Assembly: GCA_023375675.1 (NCBI GenBank)
Contig: JALQBC010000006.1
Span: forward strand, 1,178,001-1,242,000
Reading direction: 5' to 3'
DNA: 64,000 nucleotides
Source of the DNA: Cytospora piceicola
Taxonomy: Eukaryota > Ascomycota > Sordariomycetes > Diaporthales > Cytosporaceae
This document shows, in pieces, positions 23,237 through 33,513 of this stretch. Position numbers and translations under genes: made by a program. Numbering within the stretch: position 1 is the first letter of the stretch; each line of letters starts with the position of its first letter. Below the pieces are notes generated by a model. The model saw only the letters and a program-made list of their open reading frames with translations. It was not told the DNA's origin and searched no databases.

Positions 23237-24640
23237 CTAGGTACTTTCCTTGTCCTCAAAGTATTTTGCAACTCGGCCGTAAAGTCCCCGCATCCCTTCA
23301 TCGAAATGGTGGCAAGCCGAAGCTAATTCCTGAGCGTCGCTGTCGGCAAGAATGTCGGACAACTTATGGTCTGCACCAACTTCCAGCTCTGCCTCCCGCA
23401 CCATCTCCGCGTAAGCCCGCTGTGCGGCTAGTCTGTCAAGAAGCTCTGGGTCCTTGTGCTGACCTGCTTCGTCCAACATGTGCGGTCCCAGAGAGAGGCG
23501 AGTCTTAACCATGGCAACGGCACCAGGACAGTCCACCAACTCCCAGGGCAACGCGCAAGCGCCATACCAGTCGATTACTGCTTCCACGCCGAAATCCTTG
23601 TTAACAAGGATATTGTGGAGCTCCATCTCATTGTGGCGGATCGGGAAGGGCCCCTCGTCGTTAAAATATTTGTTCCCTTTGGCCAGCTTGTCCAGCCGGG
23701 ATGGCCAGCTCAAACACCCCTCGACAACCTCGTCAAACGTCTCCGGATGCCATTCCCGCATCCGCTCCAAGTCCATATCGGTCGACATCTGGGCCGTCCA
23801 CGCCTGCATAAAGGCTGTCGCCGTATCGAACGGTCCGCCTATATTAGGGATCGGCCCAACCCCGAAATTGCCGTCTGCGTCGCGAGTAACGACCCCGATC
23901 TTGGGAAGGCGCACCGAAGCGATCTGAACCTGCATGTGCATTAGCGTTTGATCATTATCTGATGACAGCTCAGGATGTCGGCCTTTTCCAACGCTAGCTT
24001 GAGATCTGTCGACGTTGTATTACGGTAGACTTCGGCATGGTTTCTGAAACGGGATATTGTCGAAACCTTCGTGAGTCAGGTTATAACAAACACAGAAACA
24101 AGTCCGGGGAATCGTCTCAACACTTACATGAGCTGCGGCCAACGAGCGGCATAACGGCTCGAAAGCCTCACGCGGGACATCGAAGCTTCGTTCGTTAGGA
24201 TCCTTCTTGCTCTGCTCCGCACCCGTGTTCCACGGGAAGAAATCCGTGAGCATGAAGGCGGAGCCCGTCGGGTTCTCATCGTTCACCGCGAACGCAAACA
24301 CCTGGGGCACCGGGGCCTTGGAGCGGGCCTTCAGAATGGCCAACGTGTCGACCTCGGCCTTTAACAAGCCATCCGAAGGATACTCATCCTCGTCCCGCAT
24401 CCTTACACGGGCGACCCAGAGGGTTCCGTCCTCGAACTTGAGCAGCCGGGCCAGGTTGCTGCCGCCTGAGGTTATGTCGGGGAGTACCCAACATCGCTGC
24501 CCGTTGTTGGAACGAGAGGCTATGTCACACATAGCCTCCCAATTGGTCCTTTTCACGCACTTCTCCACCAAAGGTCGTGCAGAATCAAAAATTGGCCATC
24601 TGAGCCCCAGGGAGGAGGTGTTCTCTTCGATGGACGCCAT
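23237..24640 (-). CDS. aminoglycoside phosphotransferase (APH)-fold protein
   Basis: The exon 24640-24128 is joined to 23929-23237 by a 198-bp GTAAGT...GCAG intron in phase 0, giving 401 residues; the splice restores a family-like LAAAH/V-Q-I-A-S stretch. A small extra exon inside the long intron cannot be excluded. The N lobe has the Gly-Gly-Ser-Asn-Leu loop (about residues 58-63) and a V-A-R-V strand. The C lobe carries RHNEMELHN in place of the HGDLHPGN catalytic loop and VIDWYGA as the metal-binding Asp motif. In the fungal relatives this altered loop (HN-x-x-LHN) is common. Such proteins are intracellular kinase-like enzymes whose substrates are mostly unknown; antibiotic resistance should not be assumed. 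Confidence 0.75.
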
Positions 24641-25239
24641 GACAGCCTGAGCTTCGAGGATATAGAGAACAATTTGGATTGCAGAGTTTCTGAATAGATT
24701 GTACCGTATTAATGGTCAAGGCTGAGTGATCGAGTGAAGCCAGGATTGAAGGATGAACGAGGATATACTAATCAGGTCCGGAATACCCTCCACCTTTATA
24801 TGCACATGACTACCGTAGGGAGACATCTGAAGGCCGTAAGGCCAGGGCTATGTGACGGTGCGGCGATGGACCAGAGAAAGAACTGAACCGCTTTCACCTA
24901 AGGCGGAACGCCGTATCGAAGGCAGACTTAAGCTAGCCGCGAGCATTCGATGTGAAAAGAATGATCAATTCCAGAATAGCTGAGTTGAGGACTAAAGTAG
25001 ACCTCGATGAGCACTTCAAGCGCCTGGGACAAAGGCGCATCACTTGGAATATATCTCAATATGGAACCGAAGGACGAACGACGAAGGATCGTGAATGAAG
25101 AGGGCGAGAAAAGGGTGGGACAAAGGTAGGACCGCTACTACTAACGGAACACTAGCCTTTAGCCTGAAGATTTGTCCAAATTCAGAGTTCCTTTCTTCAA
25201 TCCGAGCTTGAAATTAAGTCGTACTCGTCTTTGTTTTGT

Positions 25240-25980
25240 TGATGAGAAAACACCCTCGAGGTGAACTGTTATAATATATCCAATTGAATAAAACTGGATT
25301 TATAATGTTACGGCACGAGATATAGAAGAGGTCAGGCTCTTTAATCAGGAATATTATAAATATTAATTAGATTGTCGCTACAGAAAAGAAAAAGAAACAG
25401 AAAGGGAAACGTAAGCTTAGCCTTCTAAAGAGAAAGCTTAAAGTATAAATAAAGCTATCTACTAAGTGTTATTAGTTAGCCTTGAAGTTAAGGTAGAATA
25501 ATATATACAGCTATATTATATTATAATACTAGGGAGCGGCGGTAAACCGCTTCTTAAGAGGGCCTTTTATTAAGAAGTTTCAAAATCTAAATCTGAATTT
25601 AACAAACGCTGCTTAAGCTGCTTTAGATATTATAAAGCGCTGCCCTTTAAGCGTTACTTTATTATACCTTACGTAGCCTTAAGCCGCAATAATAACTTAA
25701 TATATAATTATATACTTGATAAGTTCGTGTAGAAGATTAACAGCTAGGCTACTTATATTCTTAAGATGTGTTTATAGTTTTATATGTAACTGTGGGAAAT
25801 TATAGTGATTAAGGGGAACCTAAAGGACTAGTGATATATAGAATCAAGCTAACACAGTCTATTGTGTAGTGTCTATATGTGTGTTATTGTAGAAGGGAAG
25901 TAAACAAACTAGCCTGAGAAAAGGGAAGAAAAAAGGTGTAAGTGAAGGAAGTGGCGCCGACGGAATAGTATATATGTGAT
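25240..25980. repeat. RIP-like AT-rich relic, origin unknown
   Basis: Dense TA dinucleotides, few CA/TG pairs and no open frame suggest a repeat mutated by the fungal RIP process. No transposase or reverse transcriptase motif can be read any more, so the element class is unknown. Confidence 0.45.
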
Positions 25981-27208
25981 TGTGACTATAGCCAGAACTC
26001 TGCTAGATAGCCCCCAACTTGTTTCCAGCCTTCCTTCATGCACTATTCAAGCCTCGATATATGTTTCGAGCTCCGGTTGTTTACAATCGTCTAATGCTTC
26101 GATGCCGAGCATTCATCGGTCGGGCCAAGAATTCCCACCAGGTATTCCCACCAGGCAAGCTTATCGGGATTTCCCAATGGGCGCCGTTGGCCACATTTTC
26201 CTTTTTGATTTTATTTCCCTTGCATTTATCTTTGATGCACGCTCCGTACTCGCTGTCTCCGTACTTCTTAAGTACGTGCTTAGGCTTTTGGAGTTGCATT
26301 TCGAATTATGTGGGAGGAGATGCAATCTAGTACTGGACGTGTCAGCTGGGATCCCAGTGTTCGAATACTTGGAATTCAAGAGCAGGCTGAAGGTCTACTC
26401 ACCAGGATATGAAATAGGAGAGTGGATCGAAATGGTAGGCCGAGAAAAACTGTCGATCAAGCTCTACGGAGGTTGTTGCTATCTGAGGAATCCACTGATA
26501 CTGCTTGGCTCTGTAGTGATTATGGGTTGGTTGATACAGAGGACATGCGTGTGGATTACTACTACTACGAACGGCTTGAACATAATGATACTTATAATGA
26601 AAATTATCATCATACTCACTGTCCTTGGGCTTGGAGAAGCCTTTCACTTGTCTCACACCCATTGTCAACACTCTACATACAGGTCAGTATGTAGATGTTA
26701 CGTGTGGGATAATTCAGTAAACTGCTTTATTCTTCAATGCAATATTAGAATGCCACTTTACTGTTTTGTGACCGTGAAATAATCCCCAGATCGTGGACTC
26801 GGTCAATGCCCACATGCAAAACACCGGCACCACATCACTTGGCGTGGCCCAGCTTTGTCTCCGGCCCTGCTGTTGTTTTAGCTCAGTCTTTGATGTGTGG
26901 CATCCACACAACAGCCATGCCCTGTTGTCGGCCCCAGCTCCTTTTGGCAGGGTCATGGACATGGACAAGGAGAGGGAGCTACCCAGCTATACCAGCGATT
27001 ATGGTCATACTTGTGACGCCTCATATACGGATTATCTAACCGACTAATTGACATCAAGCGTCAGATTTCTCCTGGCCCTGCTCTCTTTATTTACACCCCC
27101 ATCGTCTTGGTATTCCACAAGAGGCTTCTGATGATCATTGGGCACAGGCATTCAGGCTACGTACCCCTCTGGTTCCCCCTCCATCCGATGACGCTGACAC
27201 TCCTTTCA

Positions 27209-27221
27209 CCCCCCCCCCCCC
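27209..27221. repeat. poly-C tract (13 C)
   Basis: Homopolymer run in intergenic DNA; a likely place for length errors in sequencing. Confidence 0.95.
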
Positions 27222-27838
27222 AAACACCACCAGGAGCACACCGTCAAACCACCACTTTCACTCTTCTTGGTACCAGGGCCCTCTTCGACCACGGCCCCCT
27301 AACCTTTGCTTCGGATTACTAGTGGAATTCGCGAGCACCATACCAGCCCACTAACTGGGTGCCTACGACGCTCAAATTCAATACGGTTTGCTGGCTGGAA
27401 GTCGTAAACCGGGTGACTATATGAAATCTCAACGGACTTTTGATTGCTGTTCACCAGTTGACAAAGAGGGTGCGTACCCCTCTACGCTAGTATGGGGCCA
27501 ATCAACCCATACCATAAGGTTTTTGGGTGCTTTGGGCTCGTTGATAGGCTGCCCCGGGTCGTCAATTTAAGAGAACAAAGCGAGCGGCGGTGTCCTTGAC
27601 CAGTTGCGATCTCTCAGCTGCCCAGCCAGTGTTTCATGATACACGCTAGAGATCGCGTTCATTGAGTGCTAGAAAAAGTCCCCTGAACTCAAATCTGCAA
27701 TGGTAGACAAGGTTATTCTGTGTATTGGGAGCCCCTGAACACGTGATACATCAGAGCCAAGCTGGTTCGTCTTCATCCCAAACGTCGGTTGTCCCGAAAG
27801 CAAGCGTTTTCGACCTTCGGAGGGCCCCAACGAAGGCG

Positions 27839-28471
27839 TCAACGGGACTCGTACCGTATGTCTCCACCATCACTGGCGACCGCTTGTAGTGGTAAGAACC
27901 GGCCCAAGCCAGCCCGCTGAGGGAGATCCCAGGGAGCCAGCGCTTGCGGTGCTGGCGATGGCGGTAGCGACGTACCCAAGAACAGCCCGGGATGTTGTAT
28001 TCGCGCCACCGGCAGCGGGGGAAGGCCCCGTTGTCCCATGGGTTGCTGAGCCTGCCAGATTGTGCTCCTTCTCAGGCAGCCCTCCCTCTCTCGCCAGCGG
28101 GCCATGGCCTGTACATACCGCAGCTCCTCCCTTTCCCGACGGTTGCGTTCTGCCAGACTGGCCCACCTTAGACAGGCGGGGCAGGAGTGTTGTCGAGCGA
28201 ACAGGTCGGTGGTGTAGTAGGGGCAGTTGTGTGGCCGAGTGGTGCTGGACCGGGTGTATTGTGAGTAGGATGGGCTCTCCACACAGGTCTCTGGCTCATA
28301 CGTGGTGTGGCCACATTCGTGATGGTGGATAATTGCCAAGCCGCACATTCTTTCTACGGAGGCGTTAAAGCTGATTATTTCTTGTGGCAGAAATGCGTGG
28401 TAGCAATGCGACTTTGAGTACCCTCGTGTGCCTTTGCTAGACCAGTCGAGTAGGGGATCAGAAGTTGACAT
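27839..28471 (-). CDS. hypothetical Cys/His-containing protein
   Basis: A single frame of 210 residues from the ATG at 28471; the frame is open further upstream to 28594 but without an earlier ATG. Around residues 50-105 a cluster of Cys and His (MCGLAII, HHHECGH, C-x(4)-S, NCPYY, HSCPAC) suggests a zinc-binding fold. It is followed by a basic helix (RNRREREE) and a Pro/Gln-rich tail. Small proteins with this M-C...CGH...CP layout are frequent and uncharacterised in filamentous ascomycetes. No signal peptide or membrane segment. The function is unknown, and the gene may start further downstream. Confidence 0.45.
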   Translation of the reverse strand: MSTSDPLLDWSSKGTRGYSKSHCYHAFLPQEIISFNASVERMCGLAIIHHHECGHTTYEPETCVESPSYSQYTRSSTTRPHNCPYYTTDLFARQHSCPACLRWASLAERNRREREELRYVQAMARWREREGCLRRSTIWQAQQPMGQRGLPPLPVARIQHPGLFLGTSLPPSPAPQALAPWDLPQRAGLGRFLPLQAVASDGGDIRYESR

Positions 28472-28985
28472 GCGTGCGTTGGGACTGCTTCCAAAAAGGG
28501 GGATGGTGTGGTAGAAGGGTCTGAACCTTGTTGATGAAGTCTCCAGCCGGGCAGTCTCGTCCCCCACGACGGCGGGACAGCCACGATGGGACAAAGGCGC
28601 GGGTGGTTATAGTAATGTGCAATTGATGTTGATGGGCCGGGTCGATAATTATGTAATCACGTCTTCCTACATTGACAAGAGACAAAGGGTCTTGCCCGTT
28701 GAGGAAAATCGATCATGTAGGGAAGCACCCGTCTTCTACAGGGGCCCTAACAATCCATTGTATTCCTCGTCTCAAGGAGGAACTTTTCCTTCTCTAGTTC
28801 GACGCACAATAACATTGTCACCAACATAAAGTGACCACCCATCTCAGAAAGCCAGCTGGCAGCACTGACACACACCCCCCCCCCCCCCCGAGAAGCTCAA
28901 CCATTCAAGGCTTGGGTCCATGCAACCATGGAAGTAAGTCGCAGGTGCAATGGGCCCTCATATGAGTCGTTGTCGAATTACGCGA
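28472..28985. other. intergenic region with poly-C tract
   Basis: No gene seen. It contains a 15-base C run at 28875-28889. Confidence 0.5.
28875..28889. repeat. poly-C tract (15 C)
   Basis: The longest of several C/G homopolymers in the window, in intergenic DNA. Confidence 0.95.
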
Positions 28986-29390
28986 CTAGTACCGATACTT
29001 GCTAATAAGCGCACCATATTCGTCGAATCTAACCGGCTCATACCTTGCAGAGTGCTCCTCGGACACAAGGTGTGACAATGTGGAAATTGTGTGCGAAATG
29101 TCGGGACACAAAGAGAAAGGAATGGAGCAGCGTGCTCGAAGTCCGGATTTGGGTACCTGGGCAACATCAGGACTTGTAAGCCAATGCAAGGCGGAAATGA
29201 AGTAATCTTGAGAAGGTTATGCCTGTCAATGCATGCAACTCGGAATGAGTTGAGGAGTTCCCAGAAAGGACAAACCTTTCAAATGTTGCAAAACATTCGT
29301 TAGAGCATGTCCCCAATGTTGATGACGAGTGCACCTTCCTTTGGTCCGGCACGCAAATAGTTACACGTATCGGCATCCATACTTATCCTC
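28986..29390 (-). pseudogene. relic of a 2OG-Fe(II) oxygenase (isopenicillin N synthase-like)
   Basis: In one minus-strand frame near 29295-29360 the stretch YLRAGPKEGALVINIGDML is readable; it matches the conserved C-terminal half of 2OG-Fe(II)_Oxy enzymes, where the following segment normally supplies the distal His and Arg. Stops and a frame change follow. In another frame (28986-29130) the family ending reappears as R-x-S-I-P-F..., then S-E-E-H-S-A-R-Y-E-P. The HxD iron motif and the N-terminal DIOX_N part are not found upstream. I read this as a decayed gene fragment; one or two missed introns cannot explain the missing iron site. Confidence 0.6.
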
Positions 29391-30162
29391 CCAAGGTGAT
29401 AGCTTTGTTAGATCAATCCGATGGAACGTTCTAAAGCCGTGAACTCGTGGAGTACAAAACTCCTGTTGCAACAACGGCCAAATCACGTACTTTCCGTTTA
29501 CACTGACCATGCACCCGCCTCAATCGACAGAAAGAAAGCAGATATCTTCTGAGCTGAATATGTGGTATTATTTACCGTTGTCTTGGCAGTCGAGATATTT
29601 GTTCGCATGTTCTTCTTCCTTAACGGTCTTGAACACCACGGGGGGGGGGGCGTGGACGGGATCGTGTCCCCCCCCCTCCCGAGTCGAAATTCCAGGCGTA
29701 GCGATCTGCCTGCTTTTCGTATAGAAATACCCAGAAACTGAACTCCACAAAATGGTATGTCCCCCAATATCCGACCCAACTTGTTCTTCCTCTGCTGGGC
29801 AAGATTAGTACACTAATTATGCGGCGCCTTTTATGGTATCAGTCGTGCGTGTCTTAATTGGTCTCGCTCAAGGAGATACCTACCAACATGATTCAGATTT
29901 GTGATTACTTGAAACTCATGGGAGAATCGAAACAAATACTTGAAACTACCTGCTCTCAATGGTAACCATGGATGGATCTATCCATGTCTCGGGCCAGACG
30001 TAGTTGCAAAGACCCACCTTCAGCCCCTCCTTTCTGCCTCTCCCGATCGAGACCTCCATCACAACATTGTAGATATTCACCTCGGCCTACTACTTTTCTA
30101 TATCTGCCATCTTTTCCCTATCAAGCCATCCTAGTAACTGAGAACCTTCCAATAGCAATCAA
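29391..30162. other. intergenic region with G/C runs
   Basis: No gene seen. An 11-G run (29640-29650) and a 9-C run (29668-29676) face each other and could pair as a GC-rich hairpin. The last 150 bases are a CT-rich leader of the Nudix gene. Confidence 0.5.
29640..29676. repeat. poly-G/poly-C inverted pair
   Basis: A run of G followed 17 bases later by a run of C, able to fold into a stem on either strand. It also marks a region of uncertain run length. Confidence 0.8.
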
Positions 30163-31065
30163 ATGGCATCAACCGACGGGGAGCTCAGCAGCTTCGAGAT
30201 CGACTTCTGCGGCAGACCGATTAAAATCACGCACCCTCCCAACGTGAAGATCGACAAGAAATCCCTTGAGAACTGGACCGCCTTCAAAAACTGGAAAGCC
30301 ACACTGGAAGAAAACATTGCTCTGCAGGAGACCAAAAAGGATCATGCCTTCCATAATGATCCTTACATGTTGCACTCCATTGAGATCATGTCGGTCTACT
30401 GGTACGGAACACGTATCTTCTTCATGAAGGTGAAGCCGACCATCAAGGGCACCAATCCGCACCCGGAGACAGGGATAGTGAAGGACTTACCGGCCGTCAC
30501 TTTCTTGCGTGGTGGCAGTGTTGCCATGCTCATGATACTACGACCTAAGGATAACAGAGACGAGAAGATGGTAGTTATGACCGAACAGCCTCGGGTTTCT
30601 GCAGGCTCTTTAGCATTTTGGGAAATCCCCGCCGGGATGCTCGATGATGAGCATAACTTTGAGTTTGCAGCGGCTCGAGAGATCGAAGAAGAGACTGGGT
30701 TTGAAATCCCGAAGTCGGAGTTGATCGATATGACGGAACTGGCATTGAGAAATTCAAAAGTCCCAGAGGAAAATCTGAAACACGCTATGTATCTCAGCCC
30801 GGGTGGGTGCGATGAGTACACCGCGCTACTTCTCTGGGAAAAGGAGTTGGATCGGCCGGAGATTGAGGATCTCAAGTCTAGAATGACAGGTTGGAGGAAG
30901 AATGGAGAAACTGTAGCACTAAGACTTGTGAACTATGAGGCACTGTGGCGGGAAGGGGCACGGGATGCAAAAACATTGGCTGCCTGGGCATTGTATGAAG
31001 GTCTAAGCAGGGCAGGAATTCTGCAGGATGAGAGGAATAACAATAAGCAGGCAAGTGTGACTTGA
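30163..31065 (+). CDS. Nudix hydrolase (ADP-sugar diphosphatase-like)
   Basis: Intronless, 300 residues, ATG in the context CAAATGG. The N-terminal 90 residues form the extra beta domain seen in NUDT14/ADP-ribose pyrophosphatase-type enzymes. The catalytic part has EIPAGM followed by a Nudix box, G-x(5)-H-x(7)-REIEEETGF, at about residues 165-187. The metal-binding REIEEE core is intact, but the first Glu of the consensus (G-x5-E) is His here, with a Glu one position earlier. The family cleaves nucleoside diphosphate sugars such as ADP-ribose or UDP-glucose in the cytosol with Mg2+. The exact substrate is unknown. The gene converges with a broken DUF6604-like gene (125 bp between ends). Confidence 0.88.
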   Translation: MASTDGELSSFEIDFCGRPIKITHPPNVKIDKKSLENWTAFKNWKATLEENIALQETKKDHAFHNDPYMLHSIEIMSVYWYGTRIFFMKVKPTIKGTNPHPETGIVKDLPAVTFLRGGSVAMLMILRPKDNRDEKMVVMTEQPRVSAGSLAFWEIPAGMLDDEHNFEFAAAREIEEETGFEIPKSELIDMTELALRNSKVPEENLKHAMYLSPGGCDEYTALLLWEKELDRPEIEDLKSRMTGWRKNGETVALRLVNYEALWREGARDAKTLAAWALYEGLSRAGILQDERNNNKQASVT

Positions 31066-31190
31066 GGGCTAAGAACGGGAAGGGAAGATATTCAATGTTT
31101 GGTTGAAGAATCATGATCAGTCAGAGAACTTCTTGCCATCAAACCGAAGACAGCCAGTGTCACAACACCACTTGGACATCTGATGCTCGA

Positions 31191-33513
31191 TCAAGGGTTG
31201 GAGAATGTCTTCTTCAATATATCAACCACCTCGTCGTTCCTTTTGCCGAGCGCCTCTTGCAGGATGTTCGAAACTAATATGGTTGAATTGTCCTCGGCCT
31301 TCACCGTTGAAAGTCGGCCAGCTCCAAAGTCGTCACCTTCGGACAGCCTTCTGATGATGTGTTCAATTTGTCCGATGATAAGAGTATAATCATTAGTCAA
31401 ATCCAGTTCGGCTTTTTCGAGCGCTATAGCTAGGACAAAGTGGGAGTCCTTCTGCTGCTCTTGACCTTGGACCATACCCGTTCTACCTCTTGGTTTTCTA
31501 CCCTTGAGGTCTTTTTCATAGTTTTTATGTCTTGGGCTCTTGTGGTACATACGTTGCGTATAAGTGTTGGGAGGTTGATGCCGCCCTGGGAAAGGTTATC
31601 GGCCATGATCGCGAGAACCGTTGGCTGTAGCTGCATGAACTTTCCCTTGCGTGCGCGATGCTTTTTATCTGTCGACAGACCTGCCCCCAAAAAGAACTGA
31701 GAGATCAAATCCTGGATCGTTGCTGGCACTTCTTGGCCGAAAATGTCCCGACCGAATACTTCGATGACTTGATCCATCTCCGCCCAGGAATGACCAATGG
31801 CGCCTATCAATATGGCTAGTTGGTACAGGTAACCACCGAGGACTATGTACCTGGTCCTGTTTGCATACGCGATTGCCGCAATATCCCTTGTCGAGTAGAG
31901 CTGTAGCGCAAAGTGGCCGGCCATGGCTGGGTTGGCATTGAGCAGGAAGAGCTCATCGCGGTGCGCCTGCATAAGTTGCAAGTCGAGTGCTTTCACGGCC
32001 TCAATGTCGGTGGAAAAAACACCTTGTTTCTTTGCTCCAATGAAACCAGCGAACTTCTCGATCACAATAGCAGGCACAACGCCGTTTTTTGAAAGTGTTT
32101 CTCGCCTGTTCGCGCTTTCGTCGTTTGTTGTTTGGCAGCCAGGGGTAACTTGAATCCTCCTTGATAAATCGTTTTTTCGTCTTCACAAAGGTCAAGTCTC
32201 GAAAGTCCATTGCCAGAGGTCGTGAAATATTCCCCCCCAGTCCTTCCTGGCCCTTCAGGGGCGACGGAGTTGAGAGTGCTGCTAGGCCGGTCGAGGGAAG
32301 AAGTTCCCTAAGATCCAATAGAAGCTTGGCCGCAAGTACTGCTGTTGCAGTGACGTTTCCATGCATCCATACAGGCAAAAGTGCTTTGGTGAAACAATCT
32401 TGGGGAAGTTTATATATATCCCCGGAGAGTTGGGGGTGCCGTCTGGAGTCTTCGTCGATGATCGTTGCCAAATGCATGTCCAGGATAACTTGGCACAGGA
32501 ATTCATCGTCCTTCACGAACCGAACAAATCTGGAATCGACAAAGAAGTCTCGGTGGCCTGTATAATAGAACTGCATTGGCAAGATGGGTTCAGGCCAGCC
32601 AAACGTATGGTACAGTGGGCCAAGAATTTTCAGCCGCGCCAATGTGTCTCCAACGGGAAGCAAACTGAACTTATCGTCCCTGGAGAAGCGTTCGTGAAGT
32701 GGTTTGATAGCCGTGGTACTCTCCCGACCATATAGGATCCTCGTCAAAACATCGTAAGGTCAACCGGTTGTCCCACATATAGAGAGGATTTTGTCTTCCA
32801 TCTCTTGTAGCTGGTTGAGAGCGTGGGAAGTCAAGAGGGTTGGTTTGACCAGAGCCAGCATAGTAGTGCTGTTTCCGCTACAGCCCTGTCTCCATGCCTC
32901 CCGTAGTCGGTGTAATTCTTTGTGTATTGTCTCAAAAAAAGAGTATACCGCGAGAGAATTATCCTGGCCAGGGTCGAATACCGCGATCTGCTGTTGGAGC
33001 GGCTTCTTGTCTTTCTTTGCAGATGCAACCACCGCATTGCGTAAGCGTGATGGTGGTGGTCTTGTATCCATGTCGCATTCGCCGATAGTATTTTCGATGT
33101 AAAGTCTGGAACAGGTTTCTATTGAACATGTGTCAGCTTCGTGTTCAGCGGTCGAGGAATCTCAAGTAAAGCTAGCTCCCTTAGACATACCGCATAAAAT
33201 TCTCTTCATGGTTACCAGTAGGTCCTGGCTTTGAAGGTAGAACCTGCTCCTCAAACCTATCGCGAAGTATCTGAAAGCATTCCTCGAGGACTGTCACAAA
33301 GTGTTGATGCCCATTGAGCTCGTCCTGCGTCCTGTTATCAAACGCTCTGTACCAGTCGTTGGCGCGGCCGCGGTCACGAATTGCACGAGATAATGCTCTT
33401 GCTGCATATAAAGGTACTTTCTCCTCTGTATTAACGATGCCAACCCGCTTGGGTAAGCAGGTCCGCGGTTGTGTAGGTGCTTTGACATGTTCTTGATGGA
33501 TGGTGCCAGCCAC
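31191..33513 (-). pseudogene. DUF6604-like protein gene, apparently disrupted
   Basis: Open stretches on the minus strand line up as one long helical protein. One clear intron, GTATGT...GCAGCAG at about 31552-31450, joins LPTLIRN to KDSHFVL in phase 0. Another, GTATGT at about 33191 to TTCCAG at about 33104, is also in frame. But the frame has an in-frame TGA at 32760-32762 with homologous-looking sequence on both sides, and a frame change at a six-A run near 32085-32095. No ATG fits the N-terminal exon. The motif V-P-x(3)-A-R-A-L-S-R-A-I-R followed by H-Q-H-F-V-x-V-L-E resembles the fungal DUF6604 family (function unknown). Missed introns or assembly errors are alternatives to a pseudogene. 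Confidence 0.5.

Larger units (their letters stand above)
24641..27838. other. 3.2-kb gene-poor region with AT-rich decayed DNA
   Basis: No supported gene. Between about 25240 and 25980 the sequence becomes strongly AT- and TpA-rich, with many stops in all frames and repeated TTAAG/TATATA motifs, as in relics mutated by RIP. From 25976 to 26782 there is a 268-codon plus-strand frame, but it begins at GTG and has no domain-like pattern. A 12-bp direct duplication (ATTCCCACCAGG) lies near 26130-26155. Confidence 0.5.

Noticed and set aside
24020..24127. C-terminal continuation of the APH-fold exon to a stop at 24020
   Set aside because: A GTAAGT donor after the LAAAH codons and the following V-Q-I-A-S segment show that this is intron, not the protein end.
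25976..26782. 268-codon plus-strand frame
   Set aside because: Begins at GTG, shows no recognisable domain and lies next to decayed AT-rich DNA; probably chance.
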